DNA of 64,000 bases, from NCBI RefSeq assembly GCF_001425055.1, contig NZ_LMDK01000016.1, forward strand, positions 409,803-473,802, in the 5' to 3' direction. The notes under the pieces are model-generated. The model had not been told where the DNA came from and did no database searches. It was given only the letters and a program-made list of their open reading frames with translations. A program made the position numbers and the translations under genes. Source of the stretch: Pelomonas sp. Root1237. GTDB lineage: Bacteria; Pseudomonadota; Gammaproteobacteria; Burkholderiales; Burkholderiaceae_C. Below are positions 16,775 through 25,463 of the stretch, one piece after another. Positions within the stretch are counted from its first letter, which is position 1; every line of letters starts with the position of its first letter.

Positions 16775-19417
16775 TCAGCGGCCGCCGCCGACGATGCTGA
16801 CGTTGTCGAAATCGGCCGTGACGACCGCGCTGTTGCTGCCCGATGAGAGGGCCAGGCCGACGTAGAGGCTGGCGGCCGTCACGTTGACGTTGGTCTTCTC
16901 GGCCCAGGTCACGCCGTCGGTGGACGCGGCGGAATACAGCGCATTGCCGCGCCGCTGCACGCGCACCCAGACGGGCGGCGTGGACGCTGCAAAGCCAGCC
17001 AGGTTGGACTTGTTGTTGCCGTTGATGGCGGCGCGGATCTCGCCGGTCGTCGAGTAGCGCGCCGTCCAGGCGTAGACCGGGCTGCCCGTGATGCCATCCG
17101 CCGCGACGACACCGGCACGCGCCGAGTCGGCATTGCCGCCCTGCGTCACGACGCGGGCCGTGAAGGTGAAGTCCCCTGTCAGCGCCGTGTACTTGAAGTT
17201 GAAGGTGTAGGGGCTGCCGGTGTTGATGGCACCAGCGCCGGACAGCGTGTAGGTGCCGGTGGCCTGCACATAGGCGGCAGCGGGCACGATGGCGGTGACC
17301 AGCGGGCTCATGGCCTGCTCGCCGCTGCCCGTGCTGCAAGGCAGGGTCACGGTGCAGGCCGTGCCTGGAATCAAGGGCGGCGGATTGGGCGACGGACTGG
17401 GCGCGGGTGTCGGGGCTGGCGCCGGCGTGGGCGATGGGCTGGGTGCGGGGCTTGGCGTCGGGCTGGGCGTCGGGGATGGGCTGGGCGCCGGCGAACCGGG
17501 CAGCGGCGCGGGCACGGGGCCCTGTGCGGCGAACAGGCCCACGCGACCGGCACCGGCCGCCGCCTGCACGGCACCGCGCGCGGCGTCGGCCGTGCGCAGC
17601 GTGTAGGCATACGGCGGCACCCAGTTTTGCGCCACCGGCACGCCCTCGCAGCCCTGCAGCTCGATGTCGACAACGGCGGTCATCGGCTTGCCCAGGTCGT
17701 CCTTGTCGCTGATGAAGCGATGACCGCTGCTGCGCATCGAGATCGCGTCCTTGCCGCCGGCCAGCTTGCCGCAGACCTCCTTGGGCTTGAGGCCGGTGAA
17801 TTCGTAGAAGTTGTTCTCGTTGATGACGTCGGACTGGTAGCGCGCGTCCAGGCCCGAGCCGAACTTCATGTCGTTGTCGCTCGTCGTCGTGCTGCCGGTG
17901 ACGAGGTTGTTGTACATGTGCAGCTGGCCGAAGCGCACCAGCGGCAGGCGGCTGTAGGCGTAGTTCCACCAGTTGCCGGTCAGCGTCACGTGCAGGCGGC
18001 CGGCGTCGCTCCAGGCGCGGCCGGAGTCGCCGTTGCCGATCAGGCTGTTCTTGTGGTGCTTGCTGAAGACGCTGTTGGAGACGGTCACGTAGTCGCTGCC
18101 ACGCACCACGTCCAGCGCGCCGTCGTGGCGCGTGTCGCTGGCCAGCGAATCGGGCGTGTCGCCATCGCTGATGGTCACGTGGTCGAGCCAGATCTGCTGG
18201 CCGCGCGTGACAGTCAGGCCGTCCATGTAGGCGTTGTCGCTGTCCTCGGGGTTGACGTCCCAGGGCGTGTCGATGGCCAGGTTGCGCAGGATGATGTTGC
18301 GCGTCCAGGTCGGGTAGGCCTCCGGGTCCTTGCCCGCCGCGACCCAGGTCTTGAAATCGGCCTCGGGGTCGCCGCCGGGCGCCAGTGCGGCCTCGATGCC
18401 GATCAGCAGTTGCGTGCCGGTGATGCGCGCCGGGCGGCCGTTGCTGTCGTTGATACCGACCAACGTCGTGTTGGACGGGATGGAGAAGGAGCCGCCGTTC
18501 TTCTGGTCCAGGAAGCCCGTGTATTCCTCGAACACCGTGTTGCCATCGCGCCAGCGGAAATCGATGTGGCCGACGATGCGGATGATCTTGGGCTCGTTCT
18601 TCGCCTCGCGCAGAGCCGCCAGCAGCTGCTCCTTGTTGAACACCGTATAGACGCGGTTCGCCGCGGCCGAAGAGCCGCCGGTGACCAGCACCCTGCCCTT
18701 GCGCGACCGGTTGTGCCAGCCGGTGTCGGGTGCCGTCTCGCGCTCGAAGGTCAGCTGGCCGCCGGTCGGGTCGACGGTGGCGAACTGCCAGGCCGGCAGC
18801 TTGGGCGCCGCGCGATAGTTGCTCGGGTTGTGCAGGCCGCTGATGGTGACCGGCGCCGCGTAGCTGCGCGTGCCGACGTCGAAGAGCAGCGGCGCGGTCG
18901 TGTCGGTCAGGTTGACGGCGTCGATGACCGGCGCGGGCGGCGGCGGTACCGGGCGCGGGTCACGCACCGCCAGGGCCTTGGCGGTTGCCGTCTCAGTGCT
19001 GGCTGCCGGTGCATCAAGGCGGCTAGCCGAGGCCTGCTCGCTCGACTGCGGCGAGGCGATGCTCGCGGGGTTCTCCTGGCCTCCCCCGCAGGCCAACAGG
19101 CCAAGCGAGATGGACGAGGCCAGCAGGCCCAGCTTGGGCCGAGTCCACCGAATCAGGGGACTAGTGCCCCCCGCCGAGTCGAGAAAGGGGGCTGGGGTAG
19201 GCGCGGCTTGCAGCTCAGGCTGGGAGCCTGGGCTAGAGTCGCAACACCCCCCTGCCCCCTTTCCCGGCTCGGCCCGAAGGGTGAGCGGCAAAACGGCCGC
19301 ACTCGTCGTTGAAACTGCTCGCCAGGTGTCCAACCTGGCTCCGCGTTTCGCCTCGATTGCGGCCGTTTTGCCGCTCACGGGGGGCACTAGCCCCCTGATT
19401 CGGTGGACTGGGGTCAT
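16775..19417 (-). CDS. Pectate lyase (PL1) lipoprotein with interrupted leader
   Basis: 880 codons as read. The catalytic PL1 beta-helix spans roughly residues 190-590: IWLDHVTIS, DGALDVVRGSDYVTVS, FSKHHKNSLIG, and SRLPLVRFG carrying the likely catalytic Arg. A Pro/Ser/Thr linker of PSPTPSP-type repeats leads to a C-terminal beta-sandwich of ~190 residues that may bind carbohydrate. A lipobox (LGLLACGGG) lies ~110 residues in because a 268-bp inverted-repeat element occupies codons ~3-92. Without it the protein would begin M-T-R-P-K-L-G-L-L-A, a normal lipoprotein signal. ATG 19417 has GGAG 7 nt upstream. Export of the present form is doubtful. Confidence 0.82.
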   Translation of the reverse strand: MTPVHRIRGLVPPVSGKTAAIEAKRGARLDTWRAVSTTSAAVLPLTLRAEPGKGAGGCCDSSPGSQPELQAAPTPAPFLDSAGGTSPLIRWTRPKLGLLASSISLGLLACGGGQENPASIASPQSSEQASASRLDAPAASTETATAKALAVRDPRPVPPPPAPVIDAVNLTDTTAPLLFDVGTRSYAAPVTISGLHNPSNYRAAPKLPAWQFATVDPTGGQLTFERETAPDTGWHNRSRKGRVLVTGGSSAAANRVYTVFNKEQLLAALREAKNEPKIIRIVGHIDFRWRDGNTVFEEYTGFLDQKNGGSFSIPSNTTLVGINDSNGRPARITGTQLLIGIEAALAPGGDPEADFKTWVAAGKDPEAYPTWTRNIILRNLAIDTPWDVNPEDSDNAYMDGLTVTRGQQIWLDHVTISDGDTPDSLASDTRHDGALDVVRGSDYVTVSNSVFSKHHKNSLIGNGDSGRAWSDAGRLHVTLTGNWWNYAYSRLPLVRFGQLHMYNNLVTGSTTTSDNDMKFGSGLDARYQSDVINENNFYEFTGLKPKEVCGKLAGGKDAISMRSSGHRFISDKDDLGKPMTAVVDIELQGCEGVPVAQNWVPPYAYTLRTADAARGAVQAAAGAGRVGLFAAQGPVPAPLPGSPAPSPSPTPSPTPSPAPSPSPTPAPAPTPAPSPSPNPPPLIPGTACTVTLPCSTGSGEQAMSPLVTAIVPAAAYVQATGTYTLSGAGAINTGSPYTFNFKYTALTGDFTFTARVVTQGGNADSARAGVVAADGITGSPVYAWTARYSTTGEIRAAINGNNKSNLAGFAASTPPVWVRVQRRGNALYSAASTDGVTWAEKTNVNVTAASLYVGLALSSGSNSAVVTADFDNVSIVGGGR
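19142..19409. repeat. 268-bp nested inverted-repeat element (MITE/REP-like) in the pectate lyase leader
   Basis: Outer arms of 31 bp (19142-19172 and 19379-19409) match at 30 of 31 positions when inverted. Inside are two further hairpins. One has arms near 19173-19197 and 19248-19273, with a smaller hairpin at about 19212-19233. The other is a perfect 21-bp inverted repeat at 19281-19301 and 19358-19378. There is no coding capacity for a transposase. The element sits directly after the start codon of the lyase and keeps its reading frame open. Confidence 0.8.
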
Positions 19418-19875
19418 GGCATGTCTCCTGGCGCGCTCGTACAGCGCGCGCTTTGTCTTTGTTGGGCATGCCGCCCCCTGGGCTCGAGCGTTCGCAAGGA
19501 AGCAGGCGCAGGCCCGCCTGGCACCGACCCGTCAGGGGTCAGGCGCGCAGCGCTTCAGCAATGGCAGGGGACGGGGGATCGGCGGCAGGCCGAGATGGCG
19601 CTTCGGCCCTCGCGGCACCGGCTCGCTTGGGCGTCAAACAGGGGAGCGGGCACAGCAGGCGCCTCGCACTGCGTCGGCTGACGAAACCCCGGCCACCCGG
19701 CGGTATCCGGTCAGCGGTTTCGGCTCAGCGAGCAGTTGGAACAGTGTTTCGTTTTTGGGATTGACGGTCAACGCCGGGCAATCCCTGAGGGCATTTGTTC
19801 AGGGGGCGAGGCGAACCCGCAGGCAGCGTTGTCGGCCGCTCGCACGATGAACGCCTCACCGTCATGACGGCCGAG
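19418..19875. other. Non-coding stretch upstream of the pectate lyase operon
   Basis: About 460 bp without a convincing gene. It presumably holds the promoter of the minus-strand lyase/PEP-CTERM operon and the 3' flank of the S4 gene. An imperfect inverted repeat is visible near 19673-19730 (CGAAACC and GGTTTCG arms flanked by GCTGA). I looked for a cyclic-di-GMP riboswitch and a -24/-12 promoter and found neither. Confidence 0.4.
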
Positions 19876-20106
19876 TCAATCGCCGCTCGGCCCCTGGATC
19901 ACCCTGACCTGCTGACCGCCAAACTCAACGAGCTGGCCGGCGCGCATCTTGGCCGTCTTGCGCAACTCGACTTGGCCGTCCACTTTCACCTCACCGGCCG
20001 TGATCAGCGCGCGGGCCTGGCCGCCGCTGTCCGCCAGGCCGGTGGCTTTGAGCAATTTGTCGAGTTCGATGAACTCGCCGCGCAGTGGGAGGTCGATGGC
20101 AGGCAT
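19876..20106 (-). CDS. Small S4-domain RNA-binding protein (YbcJ-like)
   Basis: 76 residues from ATG 20106, essentially one S4 domain: FIELDKLLKATGLADSGGQARALITAGEVKVDGQVELRKTAKM, as in E. coli YbcJ. Such proteins bind structured RNA, probably rRNA. An upstream in-frame ATG at 20181 would add 25 residues and has a GGTGGG-like sequence in front, but the family length favours the shorter form. It is a single gene, divergent from the PEP-CTERM gene with its sigma-54 promoter. Confidence 0.78.
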   Translation of the reverse strand: MPAIDLPLRGEFIELDKLLKATGLADSGGQARALITAGEVKVDGQVELRKTAKMRAGQLVEFGGQQVRVIQGPSGD

Positions 20107-20288
20107 GCCGGGATTGTCGTCGCCGCGCTCCCGCGCGCGCTGCTCCACGTGGCCGTATGCTGGCCCGCGCAAGGTCATCATTTATTCCCACCCCCCTAGA
20201 ATATCTATGTCGAAAACATTGACAGTCATTTCATTCGGACACACCCGTGAATAGGAATTAGTGTGTACCAACAATGACTTAGGTAACT

Positions 20289-20304
20289 TGGCACGGGTGG
20301 TGCT
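20289..20304 (+). promoter_or_regulatory. sigma-54 (-24/-12) promoter of the PEP-CTERM gene
   Basis: TTGGCACG-GGTG-GTGCT has GG at 20290-20291 and GC at 20302-20303, exactly 10 bases apart, close to YTGGCACG-N4-TTGCW. It lies about 60 bp upstream of the ATG at 20363, in an AT-richer patch (20190-20290) that could hold activator sites. PEP-CTERM genes are known to be controlled by sigma-54 with the PrsK/PrsR two-component system; those genes are not in this window. Confidence 0.75.
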
Positions 20305-20362
20305 AACGGAGGTTGTCTGGCGGTTTTTTCCGCATCTTCAGCAACCCTCAAGGGAGTTCTCG

Positions 20363-21100
20363 ATGACCAAGTTCCTTACCTCCGTGGCACTTGCCGCAGG
20401 CCTGATGGCCGCTGGCAGCGCCAACGCCTACCTCGTCTTCACCGGCGTCGACAACAACGGCAATGCCAGCGCACAAGTCGCTCCCACGAATTCGAGCGCT
20501 GCTGAAACCAGCTTCAAGAGCAACCTCGTCGGCGTTGGCACGGAAAACTTCGAAACCCGTGCTGGCGGCGCGCCGCTGGCCCTGGACTTCGGCGCTGCCG
20601 GCACCGCCACGCTGAACGGCGCTGGCTCTGTCGCCACCAACACCGCCGGCAACACCAACGGCGCTGGCCGCTACTCTGTCCCCGGTGGCACCCGCTACTG
20701 GGAAGTGTCTGCCGGCGGCGGCAGCCCCTTCCAAGTCGACTTCACCAATTCCCTGGCAGCCTTCGGCTTCTACGGCATTGACCTGGGCGACTTCGGCGGC
20801 ACCCTGACGCTGGAACTCTCCAAGGGCGGCGTCGTGGTCGGCTCGCAAGTCGTCACCACCGCAGCGCAGAACGTCGCTGACGGCAGCGTCCTGTACTTCG
20901 GCCTGATCGCCTCCAACGCCTCTGAAGAATTCGACCGGATTCGCTTCCTGTCGACCGTCGGCTCCGGCGACATCTTCGCCTTCGACAGCTTCACGATCGG
21001 CACCAAGGAACAAGTGCGTCAGCTGCCCGAGCCGGCCAGCCTGGCACTCGTCGCCGGTTCGCTGCTGGGCCTGGGCCTGGTGCGCCGTCGCCGCGCCTGA
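20363..21100 (+). CDS. PEP-CTERM exported protein under a sigma-54 promoter
   Basis: 245 residues. Signal peptide MTKFLTSVALAAGLMAAGSANA, a Gly/Thr-rich body with FETRAGGAPLALDFGAAGTA and FGFYGIDLGDFGGTLTLEL (lectin-like beta fold), and a LPEPASLAL tail ending RRRRA. AGGGAG lies 7 nt before the ATG; the longer ORF from 20261 starts upstream of the promoter and is not real. It stands alone, with a sigma-54 promoter in front and a strong terminator behind. The codon choice (for example GCT and GAA) seems a little different from its neighbours, which may mean high expression. Function unknown. Confidence 0.85.
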   Translation: MTKFLTSVALAAGLMAAGSANAYLVFTGVDNNGNASAQVAPTNSSAAETSFKSNLVGVGTENFETRAGGAPLALDFGAAGTATLNGAGSVATNTAGNTNGAGRYSVPGGTRYWEVSAGGGSPFQVDFTNSLAAFGFYGIDLGDFGGTLTLELSKGGVVVGSQVVTTAAQNVADGSVLYFGLIASNASEEFDRIRFLSTVGSGDIFAFDSFTIGTKEQVRQLPEPASLALVAGSLLGLGLVRRRRA

Positions 21101-21120
21101 TAGAGCTTCAGCTCACGCCC

Positions 21121-21150
21121 AAACGGCGGCCTTCGGGCCGCCGTTTTTTC
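21121..21150 (+). terminator. Intrinsic terminator after the PEP-CTERM gene
   Basis: Perfect 11-bp stem AAACGGCGGCC-TTCG-GGCCGCCGTTT followed by TTTC. The UUCG tetraloop and T-run make this a textbook terminator. It also faces the convergent ThDP-enzyme gene and could act in both directions. Confidence 0.92.
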
Positions 21151-21190
21151 TTGGGTCGCGCCGTTTTGCACCGCCGCGTGCAATGTCAGC

Positions 21191-22906
21191 TCAAGCGTGA
21201 CCGACCTTCAGCGCCGCTTCGCGGATGGCGGTCAGCGTCGTGCGCGAGGTGCTGACGTCGGACGACAGCCGCAGGTGGATCAGCGCCGGCCGGCCCGCCG
21301 CTATTGCCGCATCCAATGCCGGGCCGACCTGCTCCGTGCTCTCGGCCTTGAAGGCCACGAAGCCGAAGGCCTCGGCGAGTTGGGCGAAGTCGGGGTTGAA
21401 GAGGTCACTGCCCGACACGCGGCCCGGGTACTCGCGCTCCTGGTGCATGCGGATGGTGCCGTAGGTGCCGTTGTCCACGACCACGACGAGCAGCTTCTTG
21501 GCGCCATAGCCGGTGGCCGTGGCCAGTTCCTGGCCCGTCATCAGGAAGTCGCCGTCGCCGGCGATGTTGACGACCCAGCGGTCCTGCTGCAGCAATGAGG
21601 CAGCGACCGCGGCGGGCACGCCATAGCCCATGGCGCCCGAGGTTGGCGCCAGCTGGCTGCGGCCCTCGCGGTGCAGCGCCGTGTAGCGATGGAAGCGGTG
21701 CAGCCAGCCGCTGTAGTTGCCGGCGCCGTTGGTGAAGATGGTGCCCTCGGGCAGCTTGGCGTCGATGAGGCGGATGACCTCGGCCATGTCCAGCGGCGCC
21801 ACCGGCACGGGCACGAGGTTGGCCTCGTAGTCGGCATGGGCCGACTCAGCCCATGCGCGCCAGGGGATGTCGGCGGGCGGCGTCAGCGCGGCCAGGGCCG
21901 GGGCGGCCGCGCTCATGCTCGCGTTGATGAGCAGCTCGGCCGTGTAGACGCGGCCCAACTCCTCGGCACCGGCGTGGATGTGGATGAGCGCTTGAGCGGG
22001 CCTTGGCGCCTGCAGCAGCGTGTAGCCACCGGTCGTCATCTCGCCCAGGCGCGGGCCGATGGCGAGGATGAGGTCGGCCTCCTTCACGCGCGCGGCCAGC
22101 CGGGCATTGATGCCGATGCCCACGTCGCCGGCGTACAGCGGATGGCGGTTGTCGAACAGGTCCTGGAAGCGGAAGGCGCAGCCGACCGGCAAGCTCCACG
22201 CCTCGGCAAAGGCCTGCAGCGCGGCGGTGGACTCAGGCGTCCAGCCACCGCCGCCGGCGATGACGAAAGGCTTCCTGGCCGCTGCCAGGCGCTCGCACAG
22301 CTCGGCCAGGGCGGCCGGCGTCGGCGCCGCTTCGGCGGGACGCACGGGCGGCAGCACGGGCGCCGTGATGGGTTGGGTCAGCATGTCCTCGGGCAACACC
22401 AGCACAACCGGGCCGGGCCGGCCCTGCATGGCGGTGTGAAAGGCACGAGCCACGTACTCGGGCAGGCGCTCGGCGTCGTGCACCTCGCCCACCCACTTCG
22501 CCATGCCCAGCGTGCCGGGGCCGAACATCTGGCGGTAGTCCACCTCCTGGAAGGCCTCGCGGTCGCGCTGATCGCTGGCGACCTGGCCGATGAAGAGGAT
22601 CATCGGCGTCGAATCCTGGAAGGCCGTGTGCAGGCCAATGCTGGCGTTCGTGGCGCCCGGGCCGCGGGTCACGAAACAGATGCCGGGCCGGCCGGTCAAC
22701 TTGCCCTGCGCCTCAGCCATGAAGGCCGCGCCGCCCTCCTGGCGGCAGGCGATGAAGCGGATCTTGTCGGCGTACTCGTGGAAGCCATCGAGCACGGCGA
22801 GGTAGGACTCGCCAGGAACGCCGAAGGCCGTGTCGACGCCCTGGGCAATCAGTGCCTCGACCAGCTTGTGGCCGGCCAGACGGGGGGTGGTAGCTTGTCT
22901 AGTCAT
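21191..22906 (-). CDS. Thiamine-diphosphate-dependent enzyme, acetolactate-synthase-like
   Basis: 571 residues with the three ThDP-enzyme domains. The N-terminal Pyr domain carries the activating Glu in ACRQEGGAAFMAEAQGKLTG; a central domain follows; the C-terminal PP domain has the GDGDFLMTGQELATA...NGTYGTIRMHQ motif that binds Mg-ThDP. It resembles IlvB-type large subunits, but there is no ilvN-like regulatory subunit next door. A catabolic acetolactate synthase or another carboligase/decarboxylase is equally possible. It is transcribed alone. Confidence 0.8.
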   Translation of the reverse strand: MTRQATTPRLAGHKLVEALIAQGVDTAFGVPGESYLAVLDGFHEYADKIRFIACRQEGGAAFMAEAQGKLTGRPGICFVTRGPGATNASIGLHTAFQDSTPMILFIGQVASDQRDREAFQEVDYRQMFGPGTLGMAKWVGEVHDAERLPEYVARAFHTAMQGRPGPVVLVLPEDMLTQPITAPVLPPVRPAEAAPTPAALAELCERLAAARKPFVIAGGGGWTPESTAALQAFAEAWSLPVGCAFRFQDLFDNRHPLYAGDVGIGINARLAARVKEADLILAIGPRLGEMTTGGYTLLQAPRPAQALIHIHAGAEELGRVYTAELLINASMSAAAPALAALTPPADIPWRAWAESAHADYEANLVPVPVAPLDMAEVIRLIDAKLPEGTIFTNGAGNYSGWLHRFHRYTALHREGRSQLAPTSGAMGYGVPAAVAASLLQQDRWVVNIAGDGDFLMTGQELATATGYGAKKLLVVVVDNGTYGTIRMHQEREYPGRVSGSDLFNPDFAQLAEAFGFVAFKAESTEQVGPALDAAIAAGRPALIHLRLSSDVSTSRTTLTAIREAALKVGHA

Positions 22907-22936
22907 GTTGAGACTTTAGCTGGCGGCTGCTCCACT

Positions 22937-23374
22937 TCAGCGGCTCCCGTTGACTGCCCGTTCTATGGCCCGCTCCCTCAGCGTGTCGTCACGCGTCAGG
23001 TCCAACGCCTTGTGAAGCGACGACGGTCCGCTGCTGGATTCGGCCGGCTTGCTGACCGGCGTGGCCGGCAGCACGTTGACGGGCGCTGCGGTCACGGCCA
23101 GCTCCTGGTGGCCGGGCGGGCACTCGACATTCGTATACGAAACCTGCTGGCCTTTGACACATTTGCGCAAGCCTGCCGGCCGGGACCTGGCCGACGTGGA
23201 GGTAGCGGCATCGGCCGCCGGGCGGGCGGCGACCAACGGCTCGCCGAGGCTCGGTGCCGATGTGCTTGACGCGCGCGCTGCCCCCAGCCATGCCTGAAGC
23301 TGTTCCTGCTTCTGCCAGACCAGGCCGAGTGCGGCAAGAAGAATCGTCGCAATCGCAAGGCTACGCAGTGACAT
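22937..23374 (-). CDS. Membrane-anchored small protein with a CX-rich motif
   Basis: 145 residues. An N-terminal membrane anchor (SLAIATILLAALGLVW) is followed by an Ala/Ser/Pro-rich linker and the motif KCVKGQQVSYTNVECPPGH. Two cysteines with a central YTN and CPPG resemble the DUF4124-type envelope proteins of beta-proteobacteria. The C-terminal half is low-complexity. ATG 23374 is chosen because the hydrophobic segment begins there; an upstream GTG at 23437 is possible. No function is known. Confidence 0.6.
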   Translation of the reverse strand: MSLRSLAIATILLAALGLVWQKQEQLQAWLGAARASSTSAPSLGEPLVAARPAADAATSTSARSRPAGLRKCVKGQQVSYTNVECPPGHQELAVTAAPVNVLPATPVSKPAESSSGPSSLHKALDLTRDDTLRERAIERAVNGSR

Positions 23375-23469
23375 GGCAGAACCGGGAAAACGTGGTGGCG
23401 ACCACTTTACCGGCGAGGCGAACGTCACATCGGGCACGTCCTACCTGAGTTCCCCGCTGAAGGAGCCCG

Positions 23470-24030
23470 TCAGGGCGCCAGCGTGCGCACGAGACGCACC
23501 AGCTGCTTCTCGCGCTTGGGACTGCTGCGCACCGCGCCGCCAGGCTGCTCCACCACCCAACCCGTCTGAGGGGACAGCCGGTCGACCTGCCGCTCGGTCG
23601 TGCCGCGCTGCACGTTGGCGTAGCTGTAGGTGTTCACGGCTTCGCTCTCGATGCGCACGGTACTGGTCCAGTACCAGCCACTGGGCGCATCGGGCATGAG
23701 CACGGCGGCTTGCTGCTTGCCGCCCATGTGTTCGGGCAGGCGCTTGAACTCCTGCGCGCGGGGCACGCGCCAGAGCCGGCCTTCGGCCTCGCTGCGTGTG
23801 CGGGCCGACACCAGCGCCTCGGCATGGGTGAAGAGCTTGATCTCGCCGTCGCAGCGTCGACCATCCCAGTGCCTGCCCTCCACGCAGCGTGACCACGCCA
23901 GCCCGGCGGCAGCGTCGATCAGCTCTTGGCCATCGGCACTGGGCGTGAGCTTGGGAGCGGCGTCCTCCGCCATCACGGCGCAAGGCATGGCCAGAGCAAG
24001 AGCCAAGGCGGCAATCACGCAGGTTCGCAT
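23470..24030 (-). CDS. Exported DUF1566 (Lcl C-terminal)-like protein
   Basis: 186 residues. A signal peptide (cleavage after VMA at residues 19-21) precedes a DUF1566-like domain: GLAWSRCVEGRHWDGRRCDGE, RLWRVPRAQEFKRL, GWYWTSTV, VRLVRTL. Two cysteines in the first motif probably pair. Members are surface or periplasmic proteins with a fold like C-type lectins or formylglycine-type domains, and of unknown role. It ends 11 bp... upstream of it lies the lipoprotein gene 24041-25366, 10 bp away, so they are likely co-transcribed. Confidence 0.7.
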   Translation of the reverse strand: MRTCVIAALALALAMPCAVMAEDAAPKLTPSADGQELIDAAAGLAWSRCVEGRHWDGRRCDGEIKLFTHAEALVSARTRSEAEGRLWRVPRAQEFKRLPEHMGGKQQAAVLMPDAPSGWYWTSTVRIESEAVNTYSYANVQRGTTERQVDRLSPQTGWVVEQPGGAVRSSPKREKQLVRLVRTLAP

Positions 24031-24040
24031 ACGGTCTCCA

Positions 24041-25366
24041 TCATCGTCCGGCCGCCTGCACCAGCGCGGCGGCCTCGGTTGGGCTCACGGCCCCCTCGCC
24101 CGCCAGCTCGACGACAACGAGATAGCCCGCCAGGTCATTGCGCGGGCTGGCGGCCGCATAGGTCTGCGCCAGCGTCAGCTGCCGGCTGGCAAGAAGGCGG
24201 CCGGTGGCGGGGTCCCAGTCTTCGTTGGAGATCATGCAGCCCTGCTGCGGCGTACCGGGAAAGTAGCTCGTGCCGGCGTAGTAGGCCGGATTGAGGGTCG
24301 TGCCGTGGATGAGCAGCTCGTCGCGCCCGGCGCGGCCGGCCAGCCAGGCTTCCTTGATGGCGGCGAAGCTGCGCCAGCTGGGCGGCAGAAAGCTCTCGTA
24401 CAGCGCCTCGCTCCAGGCGGCCGGCGTGTCGGCATGCTCGAACTCGGCCACCGTCGCCTCGACGGGCAGCTTGCTGTGCAGATAGGGCGTGGGGCCGATG
24501 TTGGGATTGGTGGCCGTGCCGGCGCCGACGATGGTGAAGACGCCCTGCGGCGTGTTGCCATTGGTGATGGTGCCGGGCAGGCCGCTGCGTGACAGCGCCA
24601 GCTGGGGCTGGGCGAAGAGCTGGCCGCGCGCATCGCGCACGAAACGGCCGTCGGCAGCACGCACCAGCACCAGGCCCATGTCGGCACGGCCACGGCGTTG
24701 CAGGCTGTAGATGACGGGCAGGCCCGGGCGCAGCGGCGCGGCGAGCAGGTCGGCCAGCGGCGGCTGGGCCATGCGCACCGGGGCCACGTCGTCCATCAAC
24801 GCCACCAGGCGCGGGTCGTCGCGCCACTGCGGGAACTGGCGCGGCACGAGGTCGCGGATGAATTCCGCGTAGCCGGGGTTCATCGCTTTCAGCGTGTAGG
24901 CCGCGATGGCAAAAGGCTTGCTCGCCGTGAGCTGGGTCAGCAGCGGCTGCAACGCGGCCTGCACTGCAGCTTCGTTCGGGGCCGCGTACAGAGCACGCGC
25001 CGCGGTCAGCAGCGCACGCTGGTAGTCCACGTCCCGGCTGGCCAGAGTCGGCAGGGCCTGCAGCAGCAGCGGCCGGGCGGCGTCGATCTCCAGGTTGTAC
25101 TGCGCCACCAGGTCAAACAGCTTGGGCAGCGCCGCGTCGCGCTCGGGGCCGGGCGGCAGGGCGATGCGGGCACGGATGTCGGCCAGGGCCGCCTCGCGCT
25201 GAGCACGTTCGCCCGCCGTCGACATGGCGGGCCAGCTGAAATCGACCGGGCGCAGCGCCAGCAGTTCGGCGGCGCTGTAGCGCTTCTCGGTGGTTGGCTG
25301 GGGCTTCAGGGGTGCACAGGCGGCAAGGGCGAGCGCGAGCAGGGTGAGGAGGAGACGGGCGATCAT
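24041..25366 (-). CDS. Lipoprotein with L,D-transpeptidase-like motif
   Basis: 441 residues. A lipoprotein signal with lipobox ALAAC places it in the membrane facing the periplasm. The N-terminal half is helical. The C-terminal half contains TPQGVFTI, LLIHGTT and a following GCM around residues 290-395, an arrangement like the His and Cys motifs of YkuD-type L,D-transpeptidases, although the spacing is not classical. If active it would cross-link or modify peptidoglycan. This is inference from motifs; the family assignment needs a profile search. It pairs with the DUF1566 gene 10 bp downstream. Confidence 0.55.
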   Translation of the reverse strand: MIARLLLTLLALALAACAPLKPQPTTEKRYSAAELLALRPVDFSWPAMSTAGERAQREAALADIRARIALPPGPERDAALPKLFDLVAQYNLEIDAARPLLLQALPTLASRDVDYQRALLTAARALYAAPNEAAVQAALQPLLTQLTASKPFAIAAYTLKAMNPGYAEFIRDLVPRQFPQWRDDPRLVALMDDVAPVRMAQPPLADLLAAPLRPGLPVIYSLQRRGRADMGLVLVRAADGRFVRDARGQLFAQPQLALSRSGLPGTITNGNTPQGVFTIVGAGTATNPNIGPTPYLHSKLPVEATVAEFEHADTPAAWSEALYESFLPPSWRSFAAIKEAWLAGRAGRDELLIHGTTLNPAYYAGTSYFPGTPQQGCMISNEDWDPATGRLLASRQLTLAQTYAAASPRNDLAGYLVVVELAGEGAVSPTEAAALVQAAGR

Positions 25367-25463
25367 GGGGCAGGGAAATTTGCAGGCTGCTGTCGAAATC
25401 GCGCGGCCCGCTTCGTCATAGTGTCAGGCAAGCGCCTTTCATCACCCTTCACAGGAGATTCCC

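Noticed and set aside
17390-17510. Pro/Ser/Thr repeats mistaken for a tandem repeat locus or CRISPR
   Set aside because: They encode the flexible linker of the lyase; there are no uniform repeats and spacers.
16758-17969. N-terminal extension of the 16017 PEP-CTERM frame over the lyase gene
   Set aside because: It overlaps the lyase in another frame; ATG 16757 with signal peptide and GGAG is the natural start.
19650-19760. Possible cyclic-di-GMP (GEMM) riboswitch upstream of the lyase operon
   Set aside because: An inverted repeat exists, but the conserved GEMM core and tetraloop-receptor elements were not found.
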